The position numbers were made by a program, and so were the translations under genes. The notes beneath the pieces were generated by a model that saw only the letters and a program-made list of their open reading frames with translations, made no database searches and was not told where the DNA came from. A DNA stretch of 64,000 nucleotides from contig JAWKQO010000001.1 of the NCBI GenBank assembly GCA_041390105.1, positions 491,001 through 555,000 of the forward strand, written 5' to 3'. Position 1 is the stretch's first letter, and each line of letters starts with the position of its first letter. Source of the stretch: Gemmatimonadota bacterium. GTDB taxonomy: Bacteria > Gemmatimonadota > Gemmatimonadetes > Longimicrobiales > Gaopeijiaceae. Positions 1-8,962 of this stretch are shown one piece after another.

Positions 1-2
1 TG

Positions 3-1076
3 CTCATCGCCTCGGCCGTCGAGGGGGCGTTCGGGATGACCACGATGAAGACGCAGTTCTTCTACGAGAAGTTCTACATCGCGTTCGCTTCGTGGGATGA
101 GCTGGTCAACCCATACGCCGCCCTGGTGAGCTCGCTGACGATCGGCTCGGGCCTGGTGATGCGACGCCGCTGGCGACGGACGTACATCGTCGGGGCGGTG
201 CTGATCGGCGGAGCTACGGGTGCGTTGCTCGTGGGTTTCCTGGGACCTGTGCGCACCGATCTCGAGCTGCTCGGCCGGATCCCGATGGGTTTGTTCCCGT
301 TCCGCCTCCCTTCCGTGACCCACGAGGACGTGCTCGTCATGCAGGAGATGGTCCCGAGCGCGATTGCGTTGGCGGTGCTGGGCCTCTCACAGTCCCTGGT
401 CATCGCCCAGGACCTCAAGAGCGACATCGGATCGCGCGTCAGCCTCGGGCGCGAGGTCTTCGCCCAGGGCGTGGGCAACCTGGTCGGTCCGCTCTTCTCG
501 GGCTTCGCGGGCTCGGGCAGCTTCAACCGAACCGCGATCGCTGTCGAGATGGGCGGGCGCAGCACGTTGACGGGTCTCGTCGCAGCCCTGTCGGTCGGGG
601 TCATCGCCAAGACCCTCGGCCCGGTCCTGACCTACGTCCCCATGTCCACGATCGCCGGCATCATCGCCCTGGTCGGCATCGGCATGATCGAAGTGAAGCA
701 TGCGCGCCGCTTCGCCAAGATGCCCATCGACGCAGCGGTATTCGCGCTCACTGTCCTCACGATCACGCTCATCGGGCTCGAGGCGGGCATCTTGGTCGCG
801 GCTGCCTCGTCGCTCCTCTTCTTCGTGGTTGGTGCGTCGAGACTGACGTTTTCGTTCACGACCCAAGGCGACACCGAGATCATCGCGGTGAAGGGCAACC
901 TCTTCTTTGCCACCCTCGACGCGCTCAAGCTACATCTTGCCGGTCACCCCGGCGGCCGCACGCGGCTCGACCTGACGCGGGTGCCCTACTGCGACTCGTC
1001 GGCGCTCGAGATGATTGAGTCCATTCGGCTAGAGCGCGAGCGTCGCGGGGGTGGCCTCGAGGTGGTCCGCGGCTGA
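3..1076 (+). CDS. SulP/SLC26-family anion permease with STAS domain, 5' truncated
   Basis: This is the C-terminal 357 residues of an inner-membrane sulfate/bicarbonate-type anion transporter; the reading frame is open at the left edge, so the true start lies outside the window. The SulP hallmark GNLVGPLFSGFAGSGSFNRT is present about 170 residues into the visible part, followed by hydrophobic helices. From about residue 290 to the end there is a STAS domain, with the anti-anti-sigma-like strand-loop DLTRVPYCDSSALEMIE near its end. The substrate cannot be read from the sequence; sulfate, bicarbonate and dicarboxylates are all known for the family. A DsrE-like gene follows on the same strand after about 100 bp. 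Confidence 0.9.
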   Translation, partial: LIASAVEGAFGMTTMKTQFFYEKFYIAFASWDELVNPYAALVSSLTIGSGLVMRRRWRRTYIVGAVLIGGATGALLVGFLGPVRTDLELLGRIPMGLFPFRLPSVTHEDVLVMQEMVPSAIALAVLGLSQSLVIAQDLKSDIGSRVSLGREVFAQGVGNLVGPLFSGFAGSGSFNRTAIAVEMGGRSTLTGLVAALSVGVIAKTLGPVLTYVPMSTIAGIIALVGIGMIEVKHARRFAKMPIDAAVFALTVLTITLIGLEAGILVAAASSLLFFVVGASRLTFSFTTQGDTEIIAVKGNLFFATLDALKLHLAGHPGGRTRLDLTRVPYCDSSALEMIESIRLERERRGGGLEVVRG

Positions 1077-1182
1077 GACCGAGGGTGGACCCCCCGGGTG
1101 GTCGCCTCGGCAACGGGTCGACATCTTCCCCCGGTGGGCGCCACCGCCCTAGCTTGGAACGGCCCCGAACCCGGAGATCGTG

Positions 1183-1890
1183 ATGAAAAATGTCCACGGC
1201 AACCCACTCGAGCGCCGCCCCTTCCTGTCTCGTCTTTCGGCGGCCATGGGCGCGTTCACCGCTGGTTTCACGATGGCTCCGGGCTCCCTTGGGGCCGAAA
1301 CTCCCCGGCGCACGGAATGGCAGCCCACCCGGCATGCGCAGGACGATTGGTTCGACGCTCTGCCGGGTCAACATCGATTCTTCTTCGATGCCACGTCACC
1401 CGGCGGGGCGGGCGAAGCCATGGTGTTCGCGACGAACTACTACGTGGCCAATCGTACGGGATACGACCTGGCCGACGCCGACCTCGCGGTCGTCATCTGC
1501 CTGCGGCACTACGCGACGGTCTTCGCCCTCAACGACGCCATCTGGGCGAAGTACGGCGAGCAGCTTTCCGAACGTGTGGGGTGGGTCGACCCGGAGACGG
1601 GCGGCGCTTCGATGCGGAACCGCTATAACGACGGGTCGGGGGGGGAGGGGATGACCAACCGACGCATCAAGCTGGACGACATGATCGCGCGAGGCACCCA
1701 CTTCGCAGTGTGTGGCATGGCCACCACCGCCTTCGCCGGCGGCATCGCCCGTGCCACTGGCCAGGAGAGCGAGGCCGTCCGCGCGGAGTTTGCCGCGAAC
1801 ACCATCGGGAACGCGCATATCGTGCCGGCGGGCATCGTTGCCGTGAATCGAGCCCAGGAGCGGGGTTACTCGATCCAGTACATCGGGTAG
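1183..1890 (+). CDS. Tat-exported DsrE/F-like protein
   Basis: A 235-residue exported protein. The N-terminus has a twin-arginine motif (ERRPFLS, about residues 10-16) and a hydrophobic stretch ending near SLGAE, so Tat export is likely. The mature part resembles the DsrE/DsrF/YchN fold: a strand-helix pattern with VVICLRHYA and a conserved ending of the type VPAGIVAVNRAQERGYSIQYI, close to the VPSG...RLQEQGY ending of that family. One cysteine lies in HFAVCGMA. I chose ATG 1183, which has GGAG six bases upstream, over the adjacent in-frame GTG 1180. DsrE-type proteins can handle sulfur or persulfide; here the substrate is unknown. The family call is by motif resemblance only. Confidence 0.65.
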   Translation: MKNVHGNPLERRPFLSRLSAAMGAFTAGFTMAPGSLGAETPRRTEWQPTRHAQDDWFDALPGQHRFFFDATSPGGAGEAMVFATNYYVANRTGYDLADADLAVVICLRHYATVFALNDAIWAKYGEQLSERVGWVDPETGGASMRNRYNDGSGGEGMTNRRIKLDDMIARGTHFAVCGMATTAFAGGIARATGQESEAVRAEFAANTIGNAHIVPAGIVAVNRAQERGYSIQYIG

Positions 1891-1918
1891 CGCGGGGTGG
1901 GTTCAATGGGCCCTCCGC

Positions 1919-3679
1919 TCAGTGGTGGACGATCCCGGATCCCAGCGGATAGCGGTCACTCACATGCACCGGCAACCGCCCGGTCGGGAGGAGCTTTCCG
2001 GTGAGGGTGCGCACGAAGGCGTCGAAGTAGGCGTCCTGGTTTCCGTACCAGGTGCGCTCGCCGTACCCCACCAGGAGCGTCGGCGTATCGGGGAGCGCAC
2101 GCGCGAGGTGGGGGTTGCCGTAGACCATGGCCACCACTCGTCCCGGGTGTGCGGCCATCAGGGTGCGGATCAACTCCCCGTCGCTGTCACGCAGCGGTGC
2201 AGCATCTCCGCTGCGGTCCCGCTGTACAAAGAGGGAGACCACCACCAGGTCGGCATCCGCCGCGGCCGTCACGATGGCCGCGCGGGCTTCCGAGCTTTGA
2301 CCCGGCCGCACCGTGAACGAGCGGGTCCCCGGAAACGCCGAGGCGAGCTTCGCTTCCAGGAGGGGCGGCCCGGGATCGATGTCGGTCTTCTGGATGCTGA
2401 CGTTCACCAGGCGACGCGGCGCGGTCACCGGCAGGACGCCTTCGTTGCGCAGGAGGGTGAGAGACCGGTCGGCGATCTCCTGTACCAGTGCATGGTGGGC
2501 GGGCGTGAAGACCATGTCTCCGACGGCGCCCTCATCCACCATGCGCTCGCGATGGAGACCCAGCCGGGTCTTGAGCAGAAGGAGCCGGCGAACGGCATCG
2601 TCCACGCGCGCCTCTGCAATGCGGCCGGACCGAACAGCGCCTGTGAGCGCCGCGATCACGGCCACCGGATCTCGGGGCTTGAGGAGGATGTCGTGCCCCG
2701 CCTCGAACGCGCGCAGCGCCACCTCCTCGGCGCCGAAGCGGGCCACCACGTGGTCGTACCAGAGATCGTCGGTGGTGAGCATCCCTCGGAACCCCAGCCT
2801 CCCTCGAACCACTCCTGTGGCGAGGCGAGGCTCCACGCTGGCCGGGAGGTCGGAACCGCCCGCAACCGCTGGCACGGCGATGTGTTCGCTCATCATGAAA
2901 TCCACGCCGGCCGCGACGCCGTGGCGGAACGCGGTGAACTCCTGGGTCTCGAGCTGGGCCTCGGTCTTGGGATTCCACATCCACGGCGGATTTCCCGGCA
3001 TCGGCACCTGATCGCCGCGCCCGGGGAAGTGCTTGGCCGTGGTCAGCATCCCGTGGTCGTGATACCCGCGCACATAGGCGCGGACCATGCGCCCCAAGAG
3101 ATCCAGGTCGCCTCCGAAGGAGCGGGACGACTCCTGCGGGTTTTCCGGCCGTACCGCGATGTCCACCACGGGCGTGTAGGTGAGATGGATCCCCATGGCG
3201 CGTCCTTCGTCCGCGGCAGCGGAGGCGGCCCGATACATGAGGACGGTGTCTCCCGCTGCTGCCAGCGCCATGTTGGGAGGATACTCGCTGGCTCCTACCA
3301 CCTGTTGGCCCGGGCCGCCCTCGAAGTCAGCGGAGATGAGCAGGGGGATCTCCGCTTCGCGTTGCAGGCGATTGGTGAGCCAGGCCACGTCTCGGGGCGT
3401 GCCGCCGTAGAGCACGAAGGTGCCCACACCGGCGCGGGCCAGCGTGACCCACTGCTGCAGGCGCGGGTCCTCCTCGGAGATGTATCCCGCCGAGCTCAGG
3501 TCGGGAGTGACCAGTTGAGCCACCTTCCGTTCCAACGAAAGGGAGGCGAGCGTGCGCTCCACCCACGCCGTATCCGGAGGCGCCAGGGAACGGGCCTGGG
3601 CCTGGACGTCCCGTGGCCCTCCCTGCGCGAGGGCGACAGCGAGCGTGAGAGCCAGGAAGCGAGGGTGCGAGCGAATCAT
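1919..3679 (-). CDS. Exported glycoside hydrolase family 3 protein
   Basis: A 586-residue secreted GH3 enzyme with a signal peptide (about residues 1-28, ending VQAQA). The TIM-barrel domain contains SADFEGGPGQ (117-125), AKHFPGRGD (215-223) and the nucleophile loop LTTDDLW, with Asp304 as expected nucleophile. A C-terminal alpha/beta domain (about 385-586) follows. It resembles the NagZ-like branch, but the Asp-x-His acid/base dyad that bacterial NagZ carries just after KHFPGxG is not visible, so beta-N-acetylglucosaminidase activity should not be assumed. It is the last gene of the minus-strand sugar operon, 40 bp after GH172, and probably trims the same glycan. The gene ends tail-to-tail 28 bp from the DsrE-like gene. 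Confidence 0.88.
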   Translation of the reverse strand: MIRSHPRFLALTLAVALAQGGPRDVQAQARSLAPPDTAWVERTLASLSLERKVAQLVTPDLSSAGYISEEDPRLQQWVTLARAGVGTFVLYGGTPRDVAWLTNRLQREAEIPLLISADFEGGPGQQVVGASEYPPNMALAAAGDTVLMYRAASAAADEGRAMGIHLTYTPVVDIAVRPENPQESSRSFGGDLDLLGRMVRAYVRGYHDHGMLTTAKHFPGRGDQVPMPGNPPWMWNPKTEAQLETQEFTAFRHGVAAGVDFMMSEHIAVPAVAGGSDLPASVEPRLATGVVRGRLGFRGMLTTDDLWYDHVVARFGAEEVALRAFEAGHDILLKPRDPVAVIAALTGAVRSGRIAEARVDDAVRRLLLLKTRLGLHRERMVDEGAVGDMVFTPAHHALVQEIADRSLTLLRNEGVLPVTAPRRLVNVSIQKTDIDPGPPLLEAKLASAFPGTRSFTVRPGQSSEARAAIVTAAADADLVVVSLFVQRDRSGDAAPLRDSDGELIRTLMAAHPGRVVAMVYGNPHLARALPDTPTLLVGYGERTWYGNQDAYFDAFVRTLTGKLLPTGRLPVHVSDRYPLGSGIVHH

Positions 3680-3719
3680 GACATCCCCCGGTGGGGTGGG
3701 TATGAGGCGGGGTGCGCCA

Positions 3720-5690
3720 TCAACGCACCTCTTCCAGGATCAACCGGTCGATACGGAGCGCGGCGCGGCCCTCAACAGCGCGGGTGCGCACCGTGATGGA
3801 GCGCGTCTGCTCGGTCAGCTCCACTTCCCCCATGTCGGCGGCCTCCACGCGGGTGGTTTCAGGAGCGAAGGCGTCGAGCCAGTCCGACAGCTGGGTCTGC
3901 CGACGCCAGACGGAGAACTCCGCGCCGTCAGGGCTCCTGCGATACGACAGCTTCACCCGGTAGCGTCCAGGGGGGAGTGCGGAAACGTCGAAGCGCACCA
4001 GCGCCGTGGGGTCGCCTTTCAGCTCCAGCGCCCCGTCCGCGAAGGCCACCGATGTGCCGAACCAGACAGACATCTCCATGAGCTGGGGATAGAAATGGTG
4101 CTCGGGGGGCGCCTGTGCCACGGGCTCCCCTTGCGGGGTCATCCCGGCCGCTGAGGATCGCTCACCGTAGTGAAAGGCCACCGACGTGTAGTCGACCGGC
4201 ACGGCGTTCCCTTCGGGGCCGTGCTCGATGGTCTGTCGCAGGTGTTCGACGAAGGATAGTTTATCCGCCAAATAGAACCGATAGGCGCCGGTGCGCGACA
4301 GCGGCAGGGAGTAGTCCAGCGCGCCGTGGGTGGGCAAGCTCATTCCCCGGTCCCAGCGGTCCAGGATGGCGTACCACCCACCGTTGAAGAAGTCCTCCGA
4401 GCCGGTGCCGTGGAGCGCCAGGGCTCCATCGATGGTGGTGACGTCGTCGCCTTCGAAGAACTCGGTCATTCCCGGGGTGAGCCCCTGGGCCTGCAGCAGG
4501 ACTCCCACCTGATGTCCGGGGCCTTCGGCGTCCAGGAGGAGATAGGGCGCCCCCCGCGCTGGCTCTCGCTCGCGCCGCCACGTCGCGTAGAAGCGCCCCT
4601 CGCGGGTCGGGTCGCGCGGTACTTCGGACCAGAAGATCCGTGCAGTGCCTCGCACCGTGGCTGGCTCGCTGGGAAGGACCTGGAGGGCCAGTGTGGCCGA
4701 TCGGTCGAACGGCATGGGGAAATACGCGTAGTCGATCCCCGCTCGGGATCCTACGATGAGGCCGGCGGCGGCCGGCGCACCGAACGCATAGCCGAAGAAG
4801 TCGTTGACGGGAGCCGCAATCCCCGGGCTGCCGCCGTCCCACCAAGCCTGCAGCGCCACTCCAGGCCCCCGGGGCGGCGTCCCCGGTGCGCGCTCCATCT
4901 CAATGCCCAGGATCCGCCCCCCGCGCTCGACGCGAAACAGCTCGAAGTCGTTGCCGGGATCCACGGCGAAGGCGCGCTCCTCCACATGCACGTCTGCCTC
5001 CCCCCATGGCCGCCGTCCGGGGTGGTTCCATGCGTCCACCACACGCTCCAGTTCGACGGCGGCCTCGCCGCCGAGCGGCGTGCGGAACGACGCGACGTCC
5101 GTGTGCTCGGGGTAGGAGCGATACTGGATCTGGTGGAAGCGGATGTCGTCACCCTCGTACACGATCTTCAACGAGCGGGCATACGGGAGGGGAAGGTAGC
5201 TGAAGTATCCCCCCACTTCGTTTCCCACGACGGGCTTCACGAAGGGCGGTGTGTTGCCCGAAAAGAGCTCGCTGAACGGGAGGCGGAGCCGGGCTTCGTC
5301 TTCCCCATCGAAGTAGAAGGCCACCATCCGATCGGTGGGAGTGGGCGTCCAGATCCGGTTGACCACGCCAGGACCCGCCAGGTCCGCGAGGACTCTGAAG
5401 TCACCCTCCTTCCGTACGTACGAGTAGGTCCCCTGAAAGCCGTCGTCGTTTCCGCCGGTGGTGTCGTAGCTGGAGATCTGGGCCACCAGCGACGCGGCGC
5501 GGTACCGGGGCAGGAGATCCGCTCGGTAGAGGGCTCGGAGCTCCGCCACCATCCCGGCCTGGGGCTCCTGCGCGGTCAGGGGGCCGTGCGCCGCGATGCC
5601 GACGAGGCCAGCAAGGAGGGCGGCTTCGAAGACGCGAGCTCGCGCACCTACGGAGACTCCGCGAGGCCTCCCCGTGAGCACCGAGATCAT
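3720..5690 (-). CDS. GH172 (DUF2961) glycosidase, long form, exported
   Basis: A 656-residue exported protein of the DUF2961/GH172 family. An N-terminal signal segment is followed by the jelly-roll core, with SSYDTTGGNDDG, GPGVVNRIWTPTPTD, a PMPFDRSA motif, EGDDVTTIDG and GTGSEDFFNGGWY; the Glu residues of EGDD and GSED, 19 residues apart, are the candidate catalytic pair. A C-terminal beta-rich region (about 510-656) is absent from the paralogue at 12532-13686. Known GH172 enzymes act on alpha-D-fructofuranosides/difructose dianhydride I and on alpha-D-arabinofuranosides. The frame stays open upstream to 5936, but ATG 5690 is chosen because the signal peptide begins there and it forms an ATGA overlap with the kinase stop. 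Confidence 0.88.
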   Translation of the reverse strand: MISVLTGRPRGVSVGARARVFEAALLAGLVGIAAHGPLTAQEPQAGMVAELRALYRADLLPRYRAASLVAQISSYDTTGGNDDGFQGTYSYVRKEGDFRVLADLAGPGVVNRIWTPTPTDRMVAFYFDGEDEARLRLPFSELFSGNTPPFVKPVVGNEVGGYFSYLPLPYARSLKIVYEGDDIRFHQIQYRSYPEHTDVASFRTPLGGEAAVELERVVDAWNHPGRRPWGEADVHVEERAFAVDPGNDFELFRVERGGRILGIEMERAPGTPPRGPGVALQAWWDGGSPGIAAPVNDFFGYAFGAPAAAGLIVGSRAGIDYAYFPMPFDRSATLALQVLPSEPATVRGTARIFWSEVPRDPTREGRFYATWRREREPARGAPYLLLDAEGPGHQVGVLLQAQGLTPGMTEFFEGDDVTTIDGALALHGTGSEDFFNGGWYAILDRWDRGMSLPTHGALDYSLPLSRTGAYRFYLADKLSFVEHLRQTIEHGPEGNAVPVDYTSVAFHYGERSSAAGMTPQGEPVAQAPPEHHFYPQLMEMSVWFGTSVAFADGALELKGDPTALVRFDVSALPPGRYRVKLSYRRSPDGAEFSVWRRQTQLSDWLDAFAPETTRVEAADMGEVELTEQTRSITVRTRAVEGRAALRIDRLILEEVR

Positions 5691-7354
5691 GATCCGCTCG
5701 TCTCGTCCATGAGGGCAGCGTACGCCTGCTGGTCTTCGTACATGCGGTGGAAGACCCGGTACTTGGCGTCGAAGTACGTCGCTACTTCCCCTCCGGATGG
5801 CTCCACGAGTCGATCGGCGGCGCTCATGGCGTTCATGGCGTCCAGGATGGAGGCATAGGTCCCAGCTGCTACCGCGCCCATCATGGCCGACCCCAGGAGG
5901 ACCGCCTCCGGCTCCCTGGGCAGCGCCACCCGGCATCCGGTGGCGTCGGCGTGCTCCCGCACGAACACCGGGTTCTTGGTGTCGCCGCCGCAGGCGATCA
6001 GAGTCCGGATCCGGTATCCTTTGGCGTTCATCTCCTCGATGATGTGACGCGTACCCAGGGCAACGGCCTGGACGGTCGCCAGATACAGGAGTGCGAGCGC
6101 GTCGGCTGAATCGGTGAGCTTGAGCCCGGAGATCATTCCGCGCAGCCGAGGGTTGGCGCGTGGACTGCGGTTCCCGTGGAAGTAGGGAAGGACGTGGAAC
6201 TCACGCGTGAGGGCGGCGGGGAAGGGTGCGTGTTGCGCCAGTGCGTCCAGGCGCTCGTTCAGGACAGCATAGACGCTGAGTCCGCGCCGCTCGGCCTGGG
6301 CCTGGAGTTCCGGTCCCCGGGCGTGGCTGTGCACGACGTGATCCAGGAGGGCACCGGTGGCCGACTGTCCACCCTCCGTGAGCCACATCCCCGGGACCAT
6401 GGCGGAATAGTAGGGACCCCAGATCCCAGGGATGAACATGGGCTCCCGGGAGACGGCCATGTGACAGGAGGACGTGCCACCGATCAGGGCGAGCCGCTCC
6501 TCCAGATCGGCCTCTCCCGACAGGGGGCCGTCCACCGCAGTGCCCACCATCCCCAGACCGCCCGCGTGCGCGTCGATGATCGAGACGGCGACCGGGATCC
6601 CGGGCACCAGACCCAACTCGGCAGCGGCCTTGGGCGTCAAGGTTCCAGCCCGTTCGCCGATCGGACGCACGGTTCTTCCGATGCGCATGAAGCCTTCGTC
6701 GGCCAGATCTCCCAGCCCGACGGCTCGGAAGTACTCCGGGTCCCAGTGGCCAACGCTTCCTTCGTCCCCCTGCTCGTGCCCCAGGTACGTCCACTTGCAG
6801 ACCGTGGTGCACAGCGAGCGCACATCCACTCCGGTGGCGCGGTAGACCAGGAAGTCGGGGAGGTCGAAGAACCGCGCCGCCCGGAGCCAGGTCTCGGGGA
6901 GGTGTTCCTTGAGCCACGCGAGCTTGGGTGTCTCCATCTCCGGTGAGATGACGCCCCCCACGTAGCGTAGGACAGCGTGCCCGCCGGCGTTGATGCGCTC
7001 GGCCTGGGGCACGGCGCGGTGGTCCATCCAGACCATCACGTTCTGCTCGTCCTTCCCGGTGGGACTCACCGTCACTGGCGCGTCGTCGGCGTCCAGGGCC
7101 ACCAGCGAACAGGTGGCGTCCATCCCCATCCCCCGTACCGCGTCGCCCGCGAGCCCCGCCTCGACCAGCGCGGCTCGCACTGCGACGCCGCACGCCCGCC
7201 AGATGTCCTCGGAAGACTGCTCCACGAAGTCCTCTTGGGGACGCCAGGTGCGAATGGGCTCCACGCCCATCCCCACTCGAAGCCCGGCGGCATCGAAGAT
7301 CCCCGCGCGAGCGCTGCCCGTTCCGACGTCGATGCCTACGTAGAAGCCGCCCAC
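5687..7354 (-). CDS. FGGY-family carbohydrate kinase, D-ribulokinase-like
   Basis: A 555-residue cytoplasmic sugar kinase that should phosphorylate a ketopentose with ATP. It opens with the FGGY phosphate loop YVGIDVGTGSARAGIF (residues 5-20), contains VMVWMDHRA, the D/L-ribulokinase-type CKWTYLG, the catalytic-base region SIIDAHAGGLGMVG, and the ATP-site loops LIGGTSSC and IACGGDTKNP. Length and motifs fit the ribulokinase group better than xylulokinase or glycerol kinase (about 500). GTG 7354 has GAGGG five bases upstream; GTG 7357 is the alternative. The gene follows the isomerase by 5-8 bp and overlaps the GH172 start by ATGA, so coupled translation is likely. Its place beside a FucI-type isomerase suggests D-ribulose as substrate; L-ribulose or another ketose is possible. 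Confidence 0.87.
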   Translation of the reverse strand: MGGFYVGIDVGTGSARAGIFDAAGLRVGMGVEPIRTWRPQEDFVEQSSEDIWRACGVAVRAALVEAGLAGDAVRGMGMDATCSLVALDADDAPVTVSPTGKDEQNVMVWMDHRAVPQAERINAGGHAVLRYVGGVISPEMETPKLAWLKEHLPETWLRAARFFDLPDFLVYRATGVDVRSLCTTVCKWTYLGHEQGDEGSVGHWDPEYFRAVGLGDLADEGFMRIGRTVRPIGERAGTLTPKAAAELGLVPGIPVAVSIIDAHAGGLGMVGTAVDGPLSGEADLEERLALIGGTSSCHMAVSREPMFIPGIWGPYYSAMVPGMWLTEGGQSATGALLDHVVHSHARGPELQAQAERRGLSVYAVLNERLDALAQHAPFPAALTREFHVLPYFHGNRSPRANPRLRGMISGLKLTDSADALALLYLATVQAVALGTRHIIEEMNAKGYRIRTLIACGGDTKNPVFVREHADATGCRVALPREPEAVLLGSAMMGAVAAGTYASILDAMNAMSAADRLVEPSGGEVATYFDAKYRVFHRMYEDQQAYAALMDETSGS

Positions 7355-7362
7355 CACGACCC

Positions 7363-8883
7363 TCAGCTCCCTCCGCTCAGAATGCGGACCTCGAACCCCA
7401 TCTCCTGCGACAGGGCCACCATCTCCTGGAAGATGTCGCCGTAGGCCACCGCGATGTGGTTGGAGAGGTAGTGCGCCATGATGGTGTCCCGCGTCACTCC
7501 GAGGTCGGCCGCCATGAACGGCCACTGGCGCGTCGTACCCTCCCACCAGGCATCGCGCTTGGCCGCTGGAAGCGCGACCACCTCCCCGCGACCCACGTCC
7601 ATCCAGAGCACGTCGTCCTTGATGTAGCAGCGTGCCCAGGTCATTCCGCCGCGAAGGCTCTCGCCCGCGAAGGTGCCTCCTGGAACAGGGAAATAGCCGG
7701 CGGGCTGCCGGTAACTGTGCACGCCCTCCAGGGTGTCGGGATCGTGGTTGAAGGCGTAGGCGCCCGCCGAGCCGGAGTTGAGGAGGACCCACACGAAGCG
7801 GCCTTCGTGCTCGCCCCCCCAACGCACGTCGTGAAACGCCACCGATCCGTGCAGTCCCTTCGCCTGGCAGAGGCGCTTCATCATCTCCATGGGGACGGCG
7901 TTCCCCTGGTCGGCTTCGGTGGACGTGATGATCACGTCGCCGTCGGATTCGGGGCGGCACGCCGAGTTGAAGAGGCCCTCAGCGAAGTCGGAAGGGGGCC
8001 TCAGAGGCAGGAGGCCCAGCTGGTATTGCCAGCCGATGCAGTCGGCCTTGTACTCCCGCGCCAGGTCCAGAACGGCCAGGTAGTCGCGCAGCTGCTCCCG
8101 GGTGGCGTCCTCGGTGAAGTCTTCAGCGCCGGCTTCACGCCAGTGGAAGGTCACGCCCTTGGCCTTCACGAAGGCGAGCGCGTCGTCCATGCGCCTCTCG
8201 TCGATGCTGCGGCCTCGGTCGATGATCCAGGCCTGGTCGATCTTGTGCTCGCTGAACCCGTGGCGGTTGAGCAGGCGAGGGCCGAAGTACCCGTTGATCA
8301 TCCCCATGGAGGTGTCGCCCAGCATGAGGAGGAGAGCGCGTCGGTCCCGGAACTGTTGCGCGACCGCCGCCGCCACGGCGGCGGCCTCGCGCGAAACGGG
8401 AGCGTCGTAAGAGAGCTGTTCCTCGCCGTAGGCGATGGACCCGGTCGCGCACCATTCCTCCAGACGGGCCATGAAAGCCTCGTCGGCGGTCCAGTCGGGT
8501 GCGTCGGTCCAGACGCGGGAGAACTTCCGCCCCAGGCTCTCCAGGCACGCACCGGTGTTGAGAAGGCCCACCAGGCCCGGCCACTGCCCGGAGAAGTTGG
8601 AGGCCAGCAGAAGCGGGTTGTCTTTTCCGACCACCCCTTCGGTGGTGTGGGGCCCGTAGAACCAGTGCACGCACACACCGATCATGGGGTCCTGAACCGG
8701 GCCCAGCCTCTCGATGGCGTGGTGCGGTTTCGTCAGGAAGCCCTCCACCTGGTAGGGCTCGCGACCCAGCTTCCGGAGGGCGGCCTCCAGTTGGGCGGTG
8801 GCCTCGCGGATGCTCGGAAGGGCCAGTTGGTTGGGCACGTCCCGGCCATCGCCGGGCCAGAAGACGGCAATGCGCTGCTTCAC
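7363..8883 (-). CDS. L-fucose/L-arabinose isomerase family protein (possible D-arabinose isomerase)
   Basis: A 506-residue cytoplasmic aldose-ketose isomerase of the FucI/AraA superfamily. Three metal-ligand positions can be matched: Glu in STEADQGNA, Asp in AFHDVRWGG and His in LSNHIAVAYGD, in the right order. Fold landmarks such as HWFYGPHT and GDTSMGMINGYFGP are also present. FucI enzymes commonly accept D-arabinose, giving D-ribulose, which fits the ribulokinase gene directly downstream; L-fucose or L-arabinose remain alternatives because no aldolase or epimerase is nearby. GTG 8883 is chosen because AGGAG stands nine bases upstream and similarity begins there with KQRIAVFWPGDG, although the frame stays open to 9330. 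Confidence 0.85.
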   Translation of the reverse strand: MKQRIAVFWPGDGRDVPNQLALPSIREATAQLEAALRKLGREPYQVEGFLTKPHHAIERLGPVQDPMIGVCVHWFYGPHTTEGVVGKDNPLLLASNFSGQWPGLVGLLNTGACLESLGRKFSRVWTDAPDWTADEAFMARLEEWCATGSIAYGEEQLSYDAPVSREAAAVAAAVAQQFRDRRALLLMLGDTSMGMINGYFGPRLLNRHGFSEHKIDQAWIIDRGRSIDERRMDDALAFVKAKGVTFHWREAGAEDFTEDATREQLRDYLAVLDLAREYKADCIGWQYQLGLLPLRPPSDFAEGLFNSACRPESDGDVIITSTEADQGNAVPMEMMKRLCQAKGLHGSVAFHDVRWGGEHEGRFVWVLLNSGSAGAYAFNHDPDTLEGVHSYRQPAGYFPVPGGTFAGESLRGGMTWARCYIKDDVLWMDVGRGEVVALPAAKRDAWWEGTTRQWPFMAADLGVTRDTIMAHYLSNHIAVAYGDIFQEMVALSQEMGFEVRILSGGS

Positions 8884-8962
8884 GATGCGGTTCTCCTGCT
8901 GGGTGCGTGGCTCGGTGGTCGACCTGGCGCCAGGGCGCTGCCGCGTTCTCCCGCCTGGGGAT

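Noticed and set aside
1132..1146. CGGTGG-GCG-CCACCG hairpin after the SulP gene
   Set aside because: Only six pairs, a three-base loop and no T tract; such hairpins are frequent at this GC content.
1922..3796. 624-codon plus-strand frame opposite the GH3 gene
   Set aside because: Shadow of the GH3 gene; composition is His/Arg/Gly-rich and no motif is present.
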